The notes: generated from the letters alone by a model not told the origin. Counted from the stretch's first letter, positions 44,253 through 54,305 are shown. The stretch is 64,000 nt of DNA from an uncultured Bacilli bacterium (GCA_934085585.1 CAKOHI010000005.1:49502-113501), one strand, 5' to 3'. Numbers and translations: made by a program.

Positions 44253-46551
44253 CTTCTTCACCTCCTAGTATTACTTCATCTTCTTTTTTCATAAAACAAA
44301 TATCCTTAAACTTACAATATTCACAAGCTACATTTTTACCATTTACAACTTTAGGATTAATAAAAAATTCTCCATCAATAATTTTTTTTATGGCTTCATC
44401 AATTATTTCATCTACAGTTATAATTAATTTTTCCATATCTTCATTACTTAAAACTTTACTGCTGGCATAAAACGAACCATCTTTTTTAAATTTAAGTCCT
44501 TTTACCATCTTACTATCTAAATAATTTTGATCAAGCAAAGAAATGATTGTTTCATTACTATTCGTATACCCTTGTAATCTTAAATTTTCTTTTTTTAAAT
44601 CTTCCAACGATTTATTTTTATCTATATTAAAAACATTATTAAGAACTCTTTCAATATAAAAACCTGCTATTATAGAATCTTTAAATTCATTTGTTTTCTT
44701 TAATAAATATAAATATATTGGAAGTTGTATATTTAATCCAAAATCTAAAGTATCTAACTTTATATTTTTATCTCCAGTTTTATAATCAACCACAGCTATA
44801 ACTTCTTTATCATTATATTTTGTACTCATTACTTTATCTATAAAACCTTTAAATATTACATTAATACCATCATATTCTTTATAAACACATAATTCTTTTT
44901 CAAATAAATAAGTTTTAAGGCTAGAATAATTTTCTTGTTCTTTTAAATATTTAAGCAAAAATTCTATCTCTTTACTTAACTTATGTATATAAAATAATTC
45001 TCTGGCTCCAAAAGAAAAATCTAAATCTTTTATAAATTTACTTATCTCTAGATCAATATCAATATCACTTTCTAAACAAATTTCCAAAATATGATGAACT
45101 ATTTTACCTATAATAGTTTTAAACGTTTCTAAATATAAATCTAAATTCATTACTTTAGACAGATAATATTTAAAACCACACTCATTAAAAGATTCTAAAC
45201 TTGTATATGACAAAGTAAATCCCGAAGCCAATCTTTCTTTTAATAAATTTTTATCTATTTTTGTATATTTATTATTAAATTCTCGATATGAAATATTTAA
45301 ATTATTTTGATACATACTTAAATCTTTACTTTCATCGTTGTATTTATATAAGTTATCTAAATCTTTTGCATAACAAATACTACTAAATAATTTTGAATAA
45401 GATGTACTTCTATCTATATTAACCTTTAAAACATTATAATCATTTTCTTCAATTAAGACCGAAGGATAACAAACTTTTTCTCCATTATATAAATTATATG
45501 TAATAATTAAATTATGAATATTTTTAATTGCATTAACACATTTTTTCTTTTCTATTCTATTTCTTTCTACCGAAGTATCTAGTCCCAAATCACTTTTAAT
45601 TTTATCACTAAAAAAATCTTCATCTTTATAAATTTTTGGATAATTACCTATATTAAATCCTAATAAAAATACATAATCTTCATCACTAAATTCTTCATCT
45701 AATAAATGTATTGTAACAGCATCTTTATAAGACTCATTTTTCATTTTATATTGTTTTAAATCCTCTATAATAAATTCTTTTCGTAGAGCTTTATCTTCCA
45801 CTAAAACCGATTTATTAATTATATTTATTAAATCATTTATATTTTTTTCATCCGTCAATTTTACTATTGCTTCTTCAATTGTTAAATCATCATATAACTT
45901 TAAAAACTTTGATACGATATTACTACTATAAAAAGAATTTTCACTCTCAATATTAATAGGTATATTAAATAGCCCAAAATAAAATTCTAGATACTTGTTG
46001 TATTCTTTACTTGCAATAATTTTTATATTATTTACACTTTTTCCTTCATTTATTAATTTACTAATTTGTGTTACAACAAATTCAACTTCTTCATTTATAT
46101 CTTTTGCTTCATAAATATTTACTTCATTATTTTTATTTTCTTTATTTATTACCTTATAATTTATTCCATCTAAAATGAGTTTTTCTTGATTAAGTAATTC
46201 ATCAACCCCATAAATAATTACCTCTTGATTACTTATATATTTTTTAAATTTTTCATTATAAATAAGTAATTCATTTTCATCTAATCTTTTTTTGATATCC
46301 ATCAAAAATCTTACTTTTTTTTCATCAACATTTTTTAAAAAATATATGTTTTCAAGATATATTTTAGCTATATTTATATTGACTTTATAATTCTTCATGA
46401 TAAAAAAAATAGCTCTATTATCATAATCAAAGAAGAGTTTCTTTTTTAATTCTTTAAAACTAAAAAATTTATTATTATTAAACTTTTTTTCTTTAGTTAA
46501 CTTCTCTAAAATATTTATTTTATTATCCTCATTTGTAACTATTACTTTCAT
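44236..46551 (-). CDS. addB: AddB-like ATP-dependent nuclease subunit, short form
   Basis: 771 residues, against about 1160 in B. subtilis AddB. The N-terminus shows no Walker A, where the Bacillus protein has one. The C-terminal nuclease domain is intact: YTSLESFNECGFKYYLSKVM, GFIDKV and VVDYKTG. Four cysteines (one in ECGFKYY, three in CEYCKFKDIC) match the AddB 4Fe-4S cluster. Adjacent addA confirms the role. The form looks like RexB-like compact AddB. Starts the five-gene operon. Confidence 0.85.
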   Translation of the reverse strand: MKVIVTNEDNKINILEKLTKEKKFNNNKFFSFKELKKKLFFDYDNRAIFFIMKNYKVNINIAKIYLENIYFLKNVDEKKVRFLMDIKKRLDENELLIYNEKFKKYISNQEVIIYGVDELLNQEKLILDGINYKVINKENKNNEVNIYEAKDINEEVEFVVTQISKLINEGKSVNNIKIIASKEYNKYLEFYFGLFNIPINIESENSFYSSNIVSKFLKLYDDLTIEEAIVKLTDEKNINDLINIINKSVLVEDKALRKEFIIEDLKQYKMKNESYKDAVTIHLLDEEFSDEDYVFLLGFNIGNYPKIYKDEDFFSDKIKSDLGLDTSVERNRIEKKKCVNAIKNIHNLIITYNLYNGEKVCYPSVLIEENDYNVLKVNIDRSTSYSKLFSSICYAKDLDNLYKYNDESKDLSMYQNNLNISYREFNNKYTKIDKNLLKERLASGFTLSYTSLESFNECGFKYYLSKVMNLDLYLETFKTIIGKIVHHILEICLESDIDIDLEISKFIKDLDFSFGARELFYIHKLSKEIEFLLKYLKEQENYSSLKTYLFEKELCVYKEYDGINVIFKGFIDKVMSTKYNDKEVIAVVDYKTGDKNIKLDTLDFGLNIQLPIYLYLLKKTNEFKDSIIAGFYIERVLNNVFNIDKNKSLEDLKKENLRLQGYTNSNETIISLLDQNYLDSKMVKGLKFKKDGSFYASSKVLSNEDMEKLIITVDEIIDEAIKKIIDGEFFINPKVVNGKNVACEYCKFKDICFMKKEDEVILGGEEDELNA

Positions 46552-46590
46552 AAATACCTCATCAATTACATTATACCATTTATAATTTAA

Positions 46591-46620
46591 AAAGATAATA
46601 CTTTTTCAAATATTATCTTT
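46591..46620 (-). terminator. Terminator of the Rpn nuclease gene
   Basis: AAAGATAATA/TATTATCTTT, 10 bp, 10-base loop, followed by TTAAATT on the minus strand. Within 10 bases of the stop codon. Confidence 0.65.
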
Positions 46621-46625
46621 ACTAA

Positions 46626-47465
46626 TTAATTAACTTTTAACTTATTTATCTCTGATATGGATAAGTTTGTTACCTCACTTATCTCTTTGGGTGAATACTT
46701 TTTTAAAAGCATATTTTTAGCTGTTTTTATTATACCTTTTTCTTCTCCACGTTCTTCACCTCGTAACTCTGCTGATTCTATTTTCCACGAATCATTATGA
46801 AATAAACTTATCACTTCAGGATCGTTTATAAAGTCTTCTACATATTCTATTGTACGCTCCATTATCTCATCTCCTTTGGCTATTTCTATTGCTTCTTCTT
46901 TACTTTTGGCATGCACAAGTCTACACCATCTTATAAATCTTTCTTCATATTTAGAATAAGATATTTTATCTAATATGTCAAGTCTTATTAGCAACATTTC
47001 AATGCTTTCTTTTAATATTTTTTCATGGTTTATTACATTTACTAATTCATACTTATTTATTATATCATTATTGTTTAAATTATAATTTCCATTCATTATA
47101 TTAAAACTTGTTACTTTTCTTACATTTTTATAATTCTCATTCTTTCTTAGCTGACGAGAGTATAAATGTGAAGCATATACTAAACTCTTTTTACATTCTG
47201 TTTTTCCAAAATTATTATACATTTCTATATCTACGATTTCTTGATTTGATAAGATTAGTAAAATATCTAAATAATAATCATGTAGTTTTATATTATTATT
47301 TTGGATATATTTTTGTTTCGCAACTTTTATTGATGTAATACTTAAATCAGATTTAATATATTTTAAATATGAATTAAAGAAATCTTTTATTATTTCTTTT
47401 TTACTAAAAACATATTTAAATACTAAATCATTATTTAGCCAAATAAATTCTTGTGTTTCAATCAT
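46626..47465 (-). CDS. Rpn-family recombination-promoting nuclease/PD-(D/E)xK transposase-like
   Basis: 279 residues. The N-terminal NDLVFKYVFSKKEIIKDF is typical of the Rpn/transposase_31 group, HDYYLDILLILSNQEIVDIEM provides the nuclease D...E core (E-x-M-Y in place of E-x-Q). The C-terminus is helical with GEERGEEKGIIKTA. These proteins promote RecA-independent recombination. ATG behind AAAGGAG. Its C-terminal tail KYSPKEISEVTNLSISEINKL contains a helix-turn-helix-like stretch, as in many members. Confidence 0.8.
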   Translation of the reverse strand: MIETQEFIWLNNDLVFKYVFSKKEIIKDFFNSYLKYIKSDLSITSIKVAKQKYIQNNNIKLHDYYLDILLILSNQEIVDIEMYNNFGKTECKKSLVYASHLYSRQLRKNENYKNVRKVTSFNIMNGNYNLNNNDIINKYELVNVINHEKILKESIEMLLIRLDILDKISYSKYEERFIRWCRLVHAKSKEEAIEIAKGDEIMERTIEYVEDFINDPEVISLFHNDSWKIESAELRGEERGEEKGIIKTAKNMLLKKYSPKEISEVTNLSISEINKLKVN

Positions 47466-47576
47466 TTTTTCACTCCTTTCCGATAAAACAAGTTCTATTT
47501 TAACACATACAAAATAAAATATTTGTTGCTTCTTGTCAAAGCCCCTTCAAAAAGTTAAAAAATATTATTTAAAAGA

Positions 47577-47610
47577 AAAAAACAACTAAATTAGCATTAA
47601 TTGTTTTATT
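47577..47610 (-). terminator. Terminator of the 47617 gene
   Basis: AAAACAA pairs with TTGTTTT with further imperfect pairing inside; T-rich on the minus side. Weak. Confidence 0.45.
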
Positions 47611-47616
47611 AAAAAG

Positions 47617-48198
47617 TTATTTTTTTCTAGTAAGTTTATTGATTGCATCATTCATTTGTTTATCATATTCTTTAAGTAAAAAATGAAATTCCGGAGATTG
47701 AGCTAATAAATCACTTTTTTTAACTGCAAATAACATATTAATTTCATCAATACTAAATTCATTTAAAAGTTTATTATATTCTATTTCATTTAGTTTTGAC
47801 AAATTAATATCATGATAATATATTAATTTATGAACTAAATTAGTTAGTACTGAAGGCAAATTATATTTTAAAGAAAAATCCAAAAATATTTCACACGATT
47901 TACCCCAATGGTTATAAAAATGTCCAACATTATTTTCATCAACAGTGTATGTAAATGGTTTTCCAATATCATGAAAAAGTGCCACCAATCTTAAAGTTAA
48001 ATCTCCAGGTACTCCATCAATTACATGTAAAATATGTTCATAAACATCATAAATATGCCAAAGGTTATTTTGATTAAAACCCTTTGTATTTTTTAATTCT
48101 GGAATAATACTAAAAATATATTCTTCATTTTCCTTTATAAGTCTACTAGGTTCTTTTGATAATAAAATATTAAATAAAAGTTTTAACTCATCATTCAT
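47617..48198 (-). CDS. HD-domain protein (CCA-adding-enzyme HD-like)
   Basis: 193 residues from ATG 48198 (TAGGTGAAT SD). HD residues: H in DVYEHILHVIDG, HD in ALFHDIGKPF, H in GHFYNHWGKS, then YYHD. The order resembles the HD domain of tRNA nucleotidyltransferases, but no polymerase domain is attached, so it is a stand-alone member of unknown substrate. Predicted soluble. Confidence 0.7.
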   Translation of the reverse strand: MNDELKLLFNILLSKEPSRLIKENEEYIFSIIPELKNTKGFNQNNLWHIYDVYEHILHVIDGVPGDLTLRLVALFHDIGKPFTYTVDENNVGHFYNHWGKSCEIFLDFSLKYNLPSVLTNLVHKLIYYHDINLSKLNEIEYNKLLNEFSIDEINMLFAVKKSDLLAQSPEFHFLLKEYDKQMNDAINKLTRKK

Positions 48199-48252
48199 TT
48201 TATTCACCTACAAAATAATTATATAATAATTTAAAAACATTTTCTATAATAT

Positions 48253-48535
48253 TTAAGCAATCACTACCTCTAAAATATATTTAAAATCTTCAAAACTTAC
48301 ATTTTGACTTTCAATATCATAATAAACTTCATCATCTTTAAATTTTGTAAAATAATTATCTTCAGATTGATAAATTATTATATTTTTATTTTTTATAACT
48401 GAAAATTTATTACTATTTGTTTCATAAAAATAATCACGAATAGGTTTCTTATTTTTATCAAAAGAAATTACAATTTTTCCATCAAATGTATTTCCTATTA
48501 CAAAGCTATCCATGGACCATGGTGCAATAATTTAT
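48253..48535 (-). pseudogene. Flavodoxin C-terminal fragment fused to unrelated sequence
   Basis: The frame IIAPWSMDSFVIGNTFDGKIVI starts after a stop and matches a flavodoxin. The intact copy at 49453 has AAWPMDSFVMGNTFDGKIVF. After this the sequence departs (SFDKNKKPIRDYFYETNSNK), so the fragment is joined to other coding sequence. It has no good SD of its own. It lies on the other side of the transglutaminase gene from the main flavodoxin copy. Confidence 0.65.
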
Positions 48536-48608
48536 CGTACAAGTTTCTTTGAAAACCTTTTCATAAAATAAGTAGTAAATAATCTTATTAAAATAATTAT
48601 ATTAGTAT

Positions 48609-49328
48609 TTATAGACTTTTTTTCTGACCACTATTTTCTAAATCATCTGTTCTATTTACTACCCTAAAAATAAAATTATTATTATCACTTCTATTTGATA
48701 TTTTAACTTGATAAGTCAGTTCATTTACCAACTCATCAGCATTTTGGTTCATAGTTCTATTCCCACATATTTTCTGCAACTCTGCAAATGATTTCATAAA
48801 ATAATTCATTTTATTTTTTTTATCTCTATTCATAATTGCATAAGCAACATCTATATGTTTTAATTCACCATCTTCTAAAACAACATTCCAAGCATGATCC
48901 ATTCCAGTATTTCCAACAACAACTTTACAAGGAATATTTAATTTTTTACATATGTCTTCAAACGTTTTAGAATATGAACCGCACACTCCAGAATTGAATA
49001 AAATAACCGGATATTTAGTATTTTGTTCTATTCTCCAAAACTTCCCATATGGTAAAAATTGATAACCAGGATGAATTGATCTTCTACCATCTAGAGAAGT
49101 ACCAGCTAAATCATATTTCATATCACTATTAGTTAAATAATCAAATAACATTAAATATTTTTCTCTATTTGTTTTACATCTACTATTTATTTGCTCAACA
49201 ATATATTTAACAATTTGCTCATATTTTTTTTCATATGCATTAACAAATTCTGCAGATCTAAATTCAAATTCCTCTTGACCAAGAACGTTCCCGTTATCAT
49301 CATAATATTTACGATTTAATACATTCAT
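48609..49328 (-). CDS. Transglutaminase-like cysteine protease-fold protein
   Basis: 239 residues. The catalytic Cys-His-Asp triad of the transglutaminase core is visible: C in FNSGVCGSYSKTFEDICKKL, H in GMDHAWNVV and D in HIDVAYAI. No signal peptide, so intracellular or of unusual export. ATG behind AAGGAGA. It is flanked by two flavodoxin remnants, one of which is a duplicate; the gene may have been inserted with the duplication. Confidence 0.8.
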   Translation of the reverse strand: MNVLNRKYYDDNGNVLGQEEFEFRSAEFVNAYEKKYEQIVKYIVEQINSRCKTNREKYLMLFDYLTNSDMKYDLAGTSLDGRRSIHPGYQFLPYGKFWRIEQNTKYPVILFNSGVCGSYSKTFEDICKKLNIPCKVVVGNTGMDHAWNVVLEDGELKHIDVAYAIMNRDKKNKMNYFMKSFAELQKICGNRTMNQNADELVNELTYQVKISNRSDNNNFIFRVVNRTDDLENSGQKKSL

Positions 49329-49452
49329 TTTAATCTTCTCCTTATCTTATAATAATTTTATTATAAAAATAACCAATAATGAAGTCTAATATTAAAATTT
49401 TTAATTTTATTTATCTTTATATTAAAAAAAGTTAGTTATATGTTCAGTTCGG

Positions 49453-50054
49453 TTAATTTTTTATAGTATCAATAAAAATCTTTATATCACTATCAGATGT
49501 GTTTGAACTGAATCTATATCCATCGTACCAAGTACCTCCGCTAGATAAAGATTTCAAATTTTTAGCACTATCACCAAGACCACTAGATGCCGATGTACAA
49601 ATTGGAAAAACAATTTTTCCATCAAATGTATTTCCCATTACAAAACTATCCATTGGCCATGCAGCAACACCCCACCATATTGGATAAGCAATTATTACTG
49701 TTTCATATTTATCCCAATTATCTGGAGTTGTTTGTTCTAATAATACGTGTCTTTTTGTTTTATCATTATGTTCAATTGAAATCCGAGAATTTTCATCATT
49801 ATAATTTAAATCTTCACTTGTATATTTTTCTTTAGGTACAACTTCAAAAAGATCAGCATCTAATTTTTTTGCTACTTTTTCTGCTATAAATTTTTTGTAT
49901 GATTTTGAGCAGAAAAATAAACCACGAGTGTTTTTCCAGTAACTTTTAGATTGCTATTTTCATTTTTATCATTTTTTAATTTTAAGCTTACTATAGCTAA
50001 AAGCATTAAAACTGCCAATAATATAATCATTATTATATTATTTTTTGTATTCAT
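49453..50054 (-). pseudogene. Membrane-anchored flavodoxin, one frameshift
   Basis: ATG 50054 (SD AAGGATG inside ogt) opens an N-terminal helix (about 8-24) then TLVVYFSAQNHTKNL and stops. One base added in the A-run (about 49891-49896) restores FIAEKVAKKLDADLFEVVP and the rest to DTIKN, TAA at 49453. The fold has FMN-binding YFSA...T and IAYPIWWGVAAW. The N-terminal helix is typical of tethered flavodoxins. Could be a sequencing error in a homopolymer or a true lesion. Overlaps ogt by 17 bases. Confidence 0.8.
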
Positions 50055-50550
50055 TACATCCTTCTTTCTTTAATAAACCAATTTTATTTTTTATCCCTCC
50101 ACCAAAACCAATTAACTTTTTATTGCTTCCAATAACTCTATGACATGGTATTATTATACATATAGGATTTCTACCTACTGCACCACCTACTGCTTGAGAT
50201 GACATTTTTTCAATCTTTCTCATTTCAGCAATTTTATCTGCTATATCTTTATAACTAATAGTTTTACCATAAGGAATTTTTTTAATATATTCTATAACCT
50301 CCATAGTAAAATCACTTAAATTATATAATTTATATTTTGGTGTAAAATTTGGAATCTCTCCTTTAAAATAAATATCTAACCAATTTTTAGTTATTTCAAA
50401 TATATCTAGATTTTTAAATTTTGCATCATTATTTATTTTTTTTAAATCACTAGAATTTAAAAATATTAACTTTGTTAAATATTCCCCATCAGATTCAAGA
50501 ATTAAATCATCAAATTCTTCCGGAGTCTTATAAATATATTTATACGTCAT
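50038..50550 (-). CDS. ogt: Methylated-DNA-[protein]-cysteine S-methyltransferase
   Basis: 170 residues. The active-site IPCHRVIG gives the acceptor Cys at 136; the preceding IPYGKTISYKDIADKI and GRNPICIIIPCHRV and following GFGGGIKNKIGLL are typical. Repairs O6-alkylguanine by transfer to Cys. Start ATG behind AAGGA. Overlaps the 3HCDH gene start region and the flavodoxin. Confidence 0.95.
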   Translation of the reverse strand: MTYKYIYKTPEEFDDLILESDGEYLTKLIFLNSSDLKKINNDAKFKNLDIFEITKNWLDIYFKGEIPNFTPKYKLYNLSDFTMEVIEYIKKIPYGKTISYKDIADKIAEMRKIEKMSSQAVGGAVGRNPICIIIPCHRVIGSNKKLIGFGGGIKNKIGLLKKEGCNEYKK

Positions 50551-51478
50551 ATTTATAAAATCCTTCTTTACTAGATTTCCCTAACTTTCCTTCATCTATA
50601 TATTTTTTTAATAATTTTTCCATTCCTCTAAAATTATAAGGCGCCAAAAATTTAGGGATTTTAACATACATTAAAACAATATCATATGCTGTTTTTAATC
50701 CAACAGTATCAAGTATTTCAAATGGGCCTTTTGGTGATCCAGTCCCTCTTTTCCAAGCCGTATCAATGCTTTTAACATCACTTATTTCATTAACCAATAA
50801 GTCTAAAGCAGAAAATAAAAGTGGTATTAACATAGAATTTAACAAATATCCAGATTTTTCTTTATTTAAAGGTAGTGGTATCATTCTAATATTTTTAGCA
50901 AAATCCATAACTTCATTAAACGCACTATCACTTGTTTTATCATGTCTCATTACTTCCACAATATTATTTTTCCAAATAGAATTTGCAAAATGAAGAGCTA
51001 AAAACTTATCACTTCGTCCAGTATATATAGCAAGTTTACTAGGTAACATCGTAGATGAATTAGTTACAATAATAGTGTCATCTTTCAGTTTATTTTTAAT
51101 ACTTTCATAAACATTCTTTTTAGCATCAAAATCTTCACTCATTGATTCAATTACCAAATCGGCATCTTTTAAAGCTTTATCTAAATCTACTTCTAAATTA
51201 ATATTATCAATTACATCATTTACTTTTTTTAAACATATACTTGCATTAAACTTATCAAAATCAGAAATACCTAAAGACCAACTATTAATATTTTTTTCTT
51301 TTTTCATTACATTAATCGCAGCAATATAAGAATTCTTGACCTCTAAAAGTTTTTTCTTACACCTACTTATACTTTCTTTACTACGTAAATAAATAGTTAC
51401 ATCAAATCCCATATAACCTGTTTGGAATGCTATTTGACTACCTAACACTCCACCACCTAATATTGTTACTTTTTTCAC
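50540..51478 (-). CDS. 3-hydroxyacyl-CoA dehydrogenase family protein
   Basis: 312 residues from GTG 51478, chosen because AGGTGAT lies just upstream. The frame continues to 51523 but the promoter (51495-51523) is there. NAD-binding GGGVLGSQIAF follows in residues 7-17, then VTNSSTMLPSKLA with the catalytic LHFAN and a later NEISDVKSIDTAWKRGTGSPKGPFEILD (cut here for length) of the C-terminal domain. Oxidises L-3-hydroxyacyl-CoA with NAD+. No other beta-oxidation gene is near. Monocistronic promoter. Confidence 0.85.
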   Translation of the reverse strand: MKKVTILGGGVLGSQIAFQTGYMGFDVTIYLRSKESISRCKKKLLEVKNSYIAAINVMKKEKNINSWSLGISDFDKFNASICLKKVNDVIDNINLEVDLDKALKDADLVIESMSEDFDAKKNVYESIKNKLKDDTIIVTNSSTMLPSKLAIYTGRSDKFLALHFANSIWKNNIVEVMRHDKTSDSAFNEVMDFAKNIRMIPLPLNKEKSGYLLNSMLIPLLFSALDLLVNEISDVKSIDTAWKRGTGSPKGPFEILDTVGLKTAYDIVLMYVKIPKFLAPYNFRGMEKLLKKYIDEGKLGKSSKEGFYKYDV

Positions 51479-51494
51479 TTTATCACCTAAATTT

Positions 51495-51523
51495 ATTATA
51501 AACGATTTTTCTAACTTTAACAA
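51495..51523 (-). promoter_or_regulatory. Promoter of the 3-hydroxyacyl-CoA dehydrogenase gene
   Basis: Minus strand TTGTTA (51518-51523), 17-bp spacer, TATAAT (51495-51500). Confidence 0.7.
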
Positions 51524-51526
51524 TAT

Positions 51527-52609
51527 TTATTCCTTACTAATACTTAAAATAATGCCTATACTAATCATACTTACAAGTAAACTTGATCCCCCATAAGAAA
51601 AAAATGGCAAGGTAACTCCAGTAACGGGAATCAGACCAATAACAACACAAATATTTAATAAAGCTTGTATAATTATTCCAAAACCCAAGCCAAAAGATAA
51701 ATATTTATAAAACAAATTATCACTATTTAAAGTAATTTTAACTATTCGATAAAATATAAATCCGAAAAAACTTGTTACTATTAATATACCTAAAAAACCA
51801 AATTCTTCAGAAATTATAGAAAATATAAAATCAGTCTGAGGTTCAGGCAAATAAAATTGTTTCTGACGACTCATTAGAAATCCTTGACCAAGAAGACCCC
51901 CGGGACCAATGGCATAAAGACTTTGAATAATTTGATAACCACTTCCTAAAGGATCAACCCAAGGGTTTAAAAAGGAAACGATACGTAACATTCGATATGG
52001 AGCCACTACGATTAAACCTACGATTCCTAGTAATCCTACAATACCAATTTTAACAAAAAATGATAACTTAACTCCAGAAATAAACAAAATTGAAGTTAAA
52101 GTTAAAACAATAACCATCGCCGTACCAAAATCTGGTTCAAGCATAATAAGTAAAAAGAAAACTCCGATAACTAAAAGTATAGGTAATACACCTTTTTTAA
52201 CATCTTTAATAATTTTTTTATTATTAGCTAAATACTTTGAAACATAAATAATTAATCCAATTTTAGCAAATTCACTAGGTTGAATACCAAATCCACCAAT
52301 TCCAAACCAACTTCTACTGCCATTTCTAATTTTTCCAAGTCCTGGAATTAAAACCAAAACTAATAAAATGAAACATATAAACAATATAAAATTAGCTTTT
52401 TCATAATATATTTTGGGATTAATCTTTTTTAAAATCATTATTATAACTAACCCAATTATAAAAAATGCACTTTGAGCCTTAACAAATTTAAAAGAATCAT
52501 TAAATTTATATTCAGCCCATATTGAACTAGCAGAATATATCATAACAATACCAAATATAGCAATTATTATAACAGCAATAAGTAACCATTTATCCTCTTT
52601 TTTTGGCAT
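51527..52609 (-). CDS. ftsW: FtsW/RodA/SpoVE-type lipid II polymerase
   Basis: 360 residues, about ten transmembrane helices. The SEDS signature RNGSRSWFGIGGFGIQPSEFAK, then GLMQSRQ-like MSRQKQFYLPEPQTDFIFSI and the terminal PFFSYGGSSLL are diagnostic. Polymerises lipid II at the divisome or, if a RodA, in elongation. Its place next to mraY and a class B PBP argues for FtsW (or SpoVE). ATG behind GAGGGAT. Followed by the HCDH gene. Confidence 0.93.
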   Translation of the reverse strand: MPKKEDKWLLIAVIIIAIFGIVMIYSASSIWAEYKFNDSFKFVKAQSAFFIIGLVIIMILKKINPKIYYEKANFILFICFILLVLVLIPGLGKIRNGSRSWFGIGGFGIQPSEFAKIGLIIYVSKYLANNKKIIKDVKKGVLPILLVIGVFFLLIMLEPDFGTAMVIVLTLTSILFISGVKLSFFVKIGIVGLLGIVGLIVVAPYRMLRIVSFLNPWVDPLGSGYQIIQSLYAIGPGGLLGQGFLMSRQKQFYLPEPQTDFIFSIISEEFGFLGILIVTSFFGFIFYRIVKITLNSDNLFYKYLSFGLGFGIIIQALLNICVVIGLIPVTGVTLPFFSYGGSSLLVSMISIGIILSISKE

Positions 52610-52637
52610 ATTTATCCCTCATAAAATTATATTAAAA

Positions 52638-52672
52638 AAAGAATTTTCTATTACTTTATTAGAAAATTCTTT
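52638..52672 (-). terminator. Terminator of the TasA-like gene
   Basis: Thirteen-bp stem AAAGAATTTTCTA/TAGAAAATTCTTT around a 9-base loop, followed on the minus strand by TTTTAATATAAT. Confidence 0.85.
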
Positions 52673-52677
52673 GCTAT

Positions 52678-54219
52678 TTAACAACTTGCAGGACCAAGGT
52701 CTTTAAGACTTCCTGTTGTATAAGAACCTTTATAAACTTCTGATTTTTCACCATCTTTAGTAATAGCATAAAATTCATATTCATAAGTGGTATTATATTT
52801 TAAACAATATAACTCATTAAATCTTCCAATTCCATTTGCTGTATAAACATCGCCATTATCAAAAGTTAAAACATATTTTTCTATTTCTACATCTTGGTTC
52901 ATTGTTACTTTGTCTAAAGTACCCCGCATTTCATTGCTTAATTTAAATGAAACTGATAAAATCTTTAATACATTTTCCTCATTTAAATATTTACTTTTAA
53001 CAAATGGATTTGAAAATTTTGAATTACTATCTTCAACTTTAATTATAATTTTATAATTACTTTTATTTGTTAAATTACTAAATGTGTAACTATTACTTGT
53101 ACTTTCTGTAAATGTATTTCCTCCATCAATAGAATAATAATATTTTGATATATTGTTTGTACCTTTGATTGCTGTTACTGTTGCTGTGATTGCTCCCCAT
53201 TGTGTTTTTAGATCAACATTATCAATATTAGGATATACATACGAATCAGAATATAAATTATATTCATATGTATTACTTCTGATTTTCTTTTTATCTATCA
53301 CATATGCCGATACTTTATAATCTTTTGTACTACTTAAATTTGTAAACGTATATGTACTTGATGTACTTTCTACATATGTTAAGTTACTTACTGCTAGTCT
53401 ATTACTTAATCTTTGTACTTTACTTGTATTATCTATCAAGGCTATTCCATTTGTTTCTTCGATAGCATAATAATATTTGTCTATTTCATTACTTCCTTGT
53501 TCTACATTTAAGTTTACTGTCAAGCTTGTTCCACTTTTTGTTGCTGACAAAGTATTAATTGTATTTGGTGTATAATTATCAAATGAATCTTTACTTATTA
53601 ATATTTGTCCATCAAAACTTTTACCAGCATTTCCACTTTGATCTGAATCATAATTTACAAATGTTATTTTTATTGTCCATTCTTCTATTTTTGTTGATGT
53701 TGTTGTTATTGCTCTATTTGTAAATAGATTTATTAATCCTGTTTTATTTGTTATATCAAATCCTGATATTGAGGTATTTTTATTATCTGTTACTGTTTTA
53801 TATTCGAGTCCATCTATACTTGTTATTGAATTATTACTTGCATCTGTTATTTGAAGTAATAATTCTGGTGTACTTGTATCTTGTGTATAAATAAAATTAT
53901 TATCTGATATATTTAGATATAAATTATAATTATTAGTTGCAGTATTTGTTTTATTATTTGCAGTTAATATTGCTTTAGCAAATGTTGTATCAGATAGACT
54001 TGCTTTACCATTTGCAAATGTATCTTGATCTGCTGTAAAAGTTAGTGAAGAACCGGTTTCAAAAGATAGAGTATCTACGGTATTTGCATTAATTTTCACA
54101 TCTGTTTGTGAGCCTTCCCCGGTTTGAGCTTGAAAATAAGCATATGTTGCTGTTATGACAGTTAAAACTAATGCTATTATTGCAATAGAAGATACAATTT
54201 TTGTTTTTTTATTTTCCAT
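52678..54219 (-). CDS. TasA/camelysin-like exported protein with FN3-like domains
   Basis: 513 residues. The N-terminus has a signal of the SipW-processed kind, IIALVLTVITATYAYFQAQTG. A TasA/camelysin-like beta domain (about 20-210) is followed by three or more fibronectin type III-like repeats (IDKYYYAIEETNG, STYTFTNLSSTKDYKVSAYV, SNSYTFSNLTNKSNYKI). C-terminus GPASC ends on Cys. Probably a secreted fibre or surface component. It sits between ftsW and mraY, a break in the wall cluster. No sipW gene is visible. Confidence 0.65.
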   Translation of the reverse strand: MENKKTKIVSSIAIIALVLTVITATYAYFQAQTGEGSQTDVKINANTVDTLSFETGSSLTFTADQDTFANGKASLSDTTFAKAILTANNKTNTATNNYNLYLNISDNNFIYTQDTSTPELLLQITDASNNSITSIDGLEYKTVTDNKNTSISGFDITNKTGLINLFTNRAITTTSTKIEEWTIKITFVNYDSDQSGNAGKSFDGQILISKDSFDNYTPNTINTLSATKSGTSLTVNLNVEQGSNEIDKYYYAIEETNGIALIDNTSKVQRLSNRLAVSNLTYVESTSSTYTFTNLSSTKDYKVSAYVIDKKKIRSNTYEYNLYSDSYVYPNIDNVDLKTQWGAITATVTAIKGTNNISKYYYSIDGGNTFTESTSNSYTFSNLTNKSNYKIIIKVEDSNSKFSNPFVKSKYLNEENVLKILSVSFKLSNEMRGTLDKVTMNQDVEIEKYVLTFDNGDVYTANGIGRFNELYCLKYNTTYEYEFYAITKDGEKSEVYKGSYTTGSLKDLGPASC

Positions 54220-54305
54220 TTATATCATCCTTTTTATTTTACTCTACTAATTAATTTTACTATAATTTCTTTTTATAGTAAAGAAAAAATATGCTAAATA
54301 GCATA

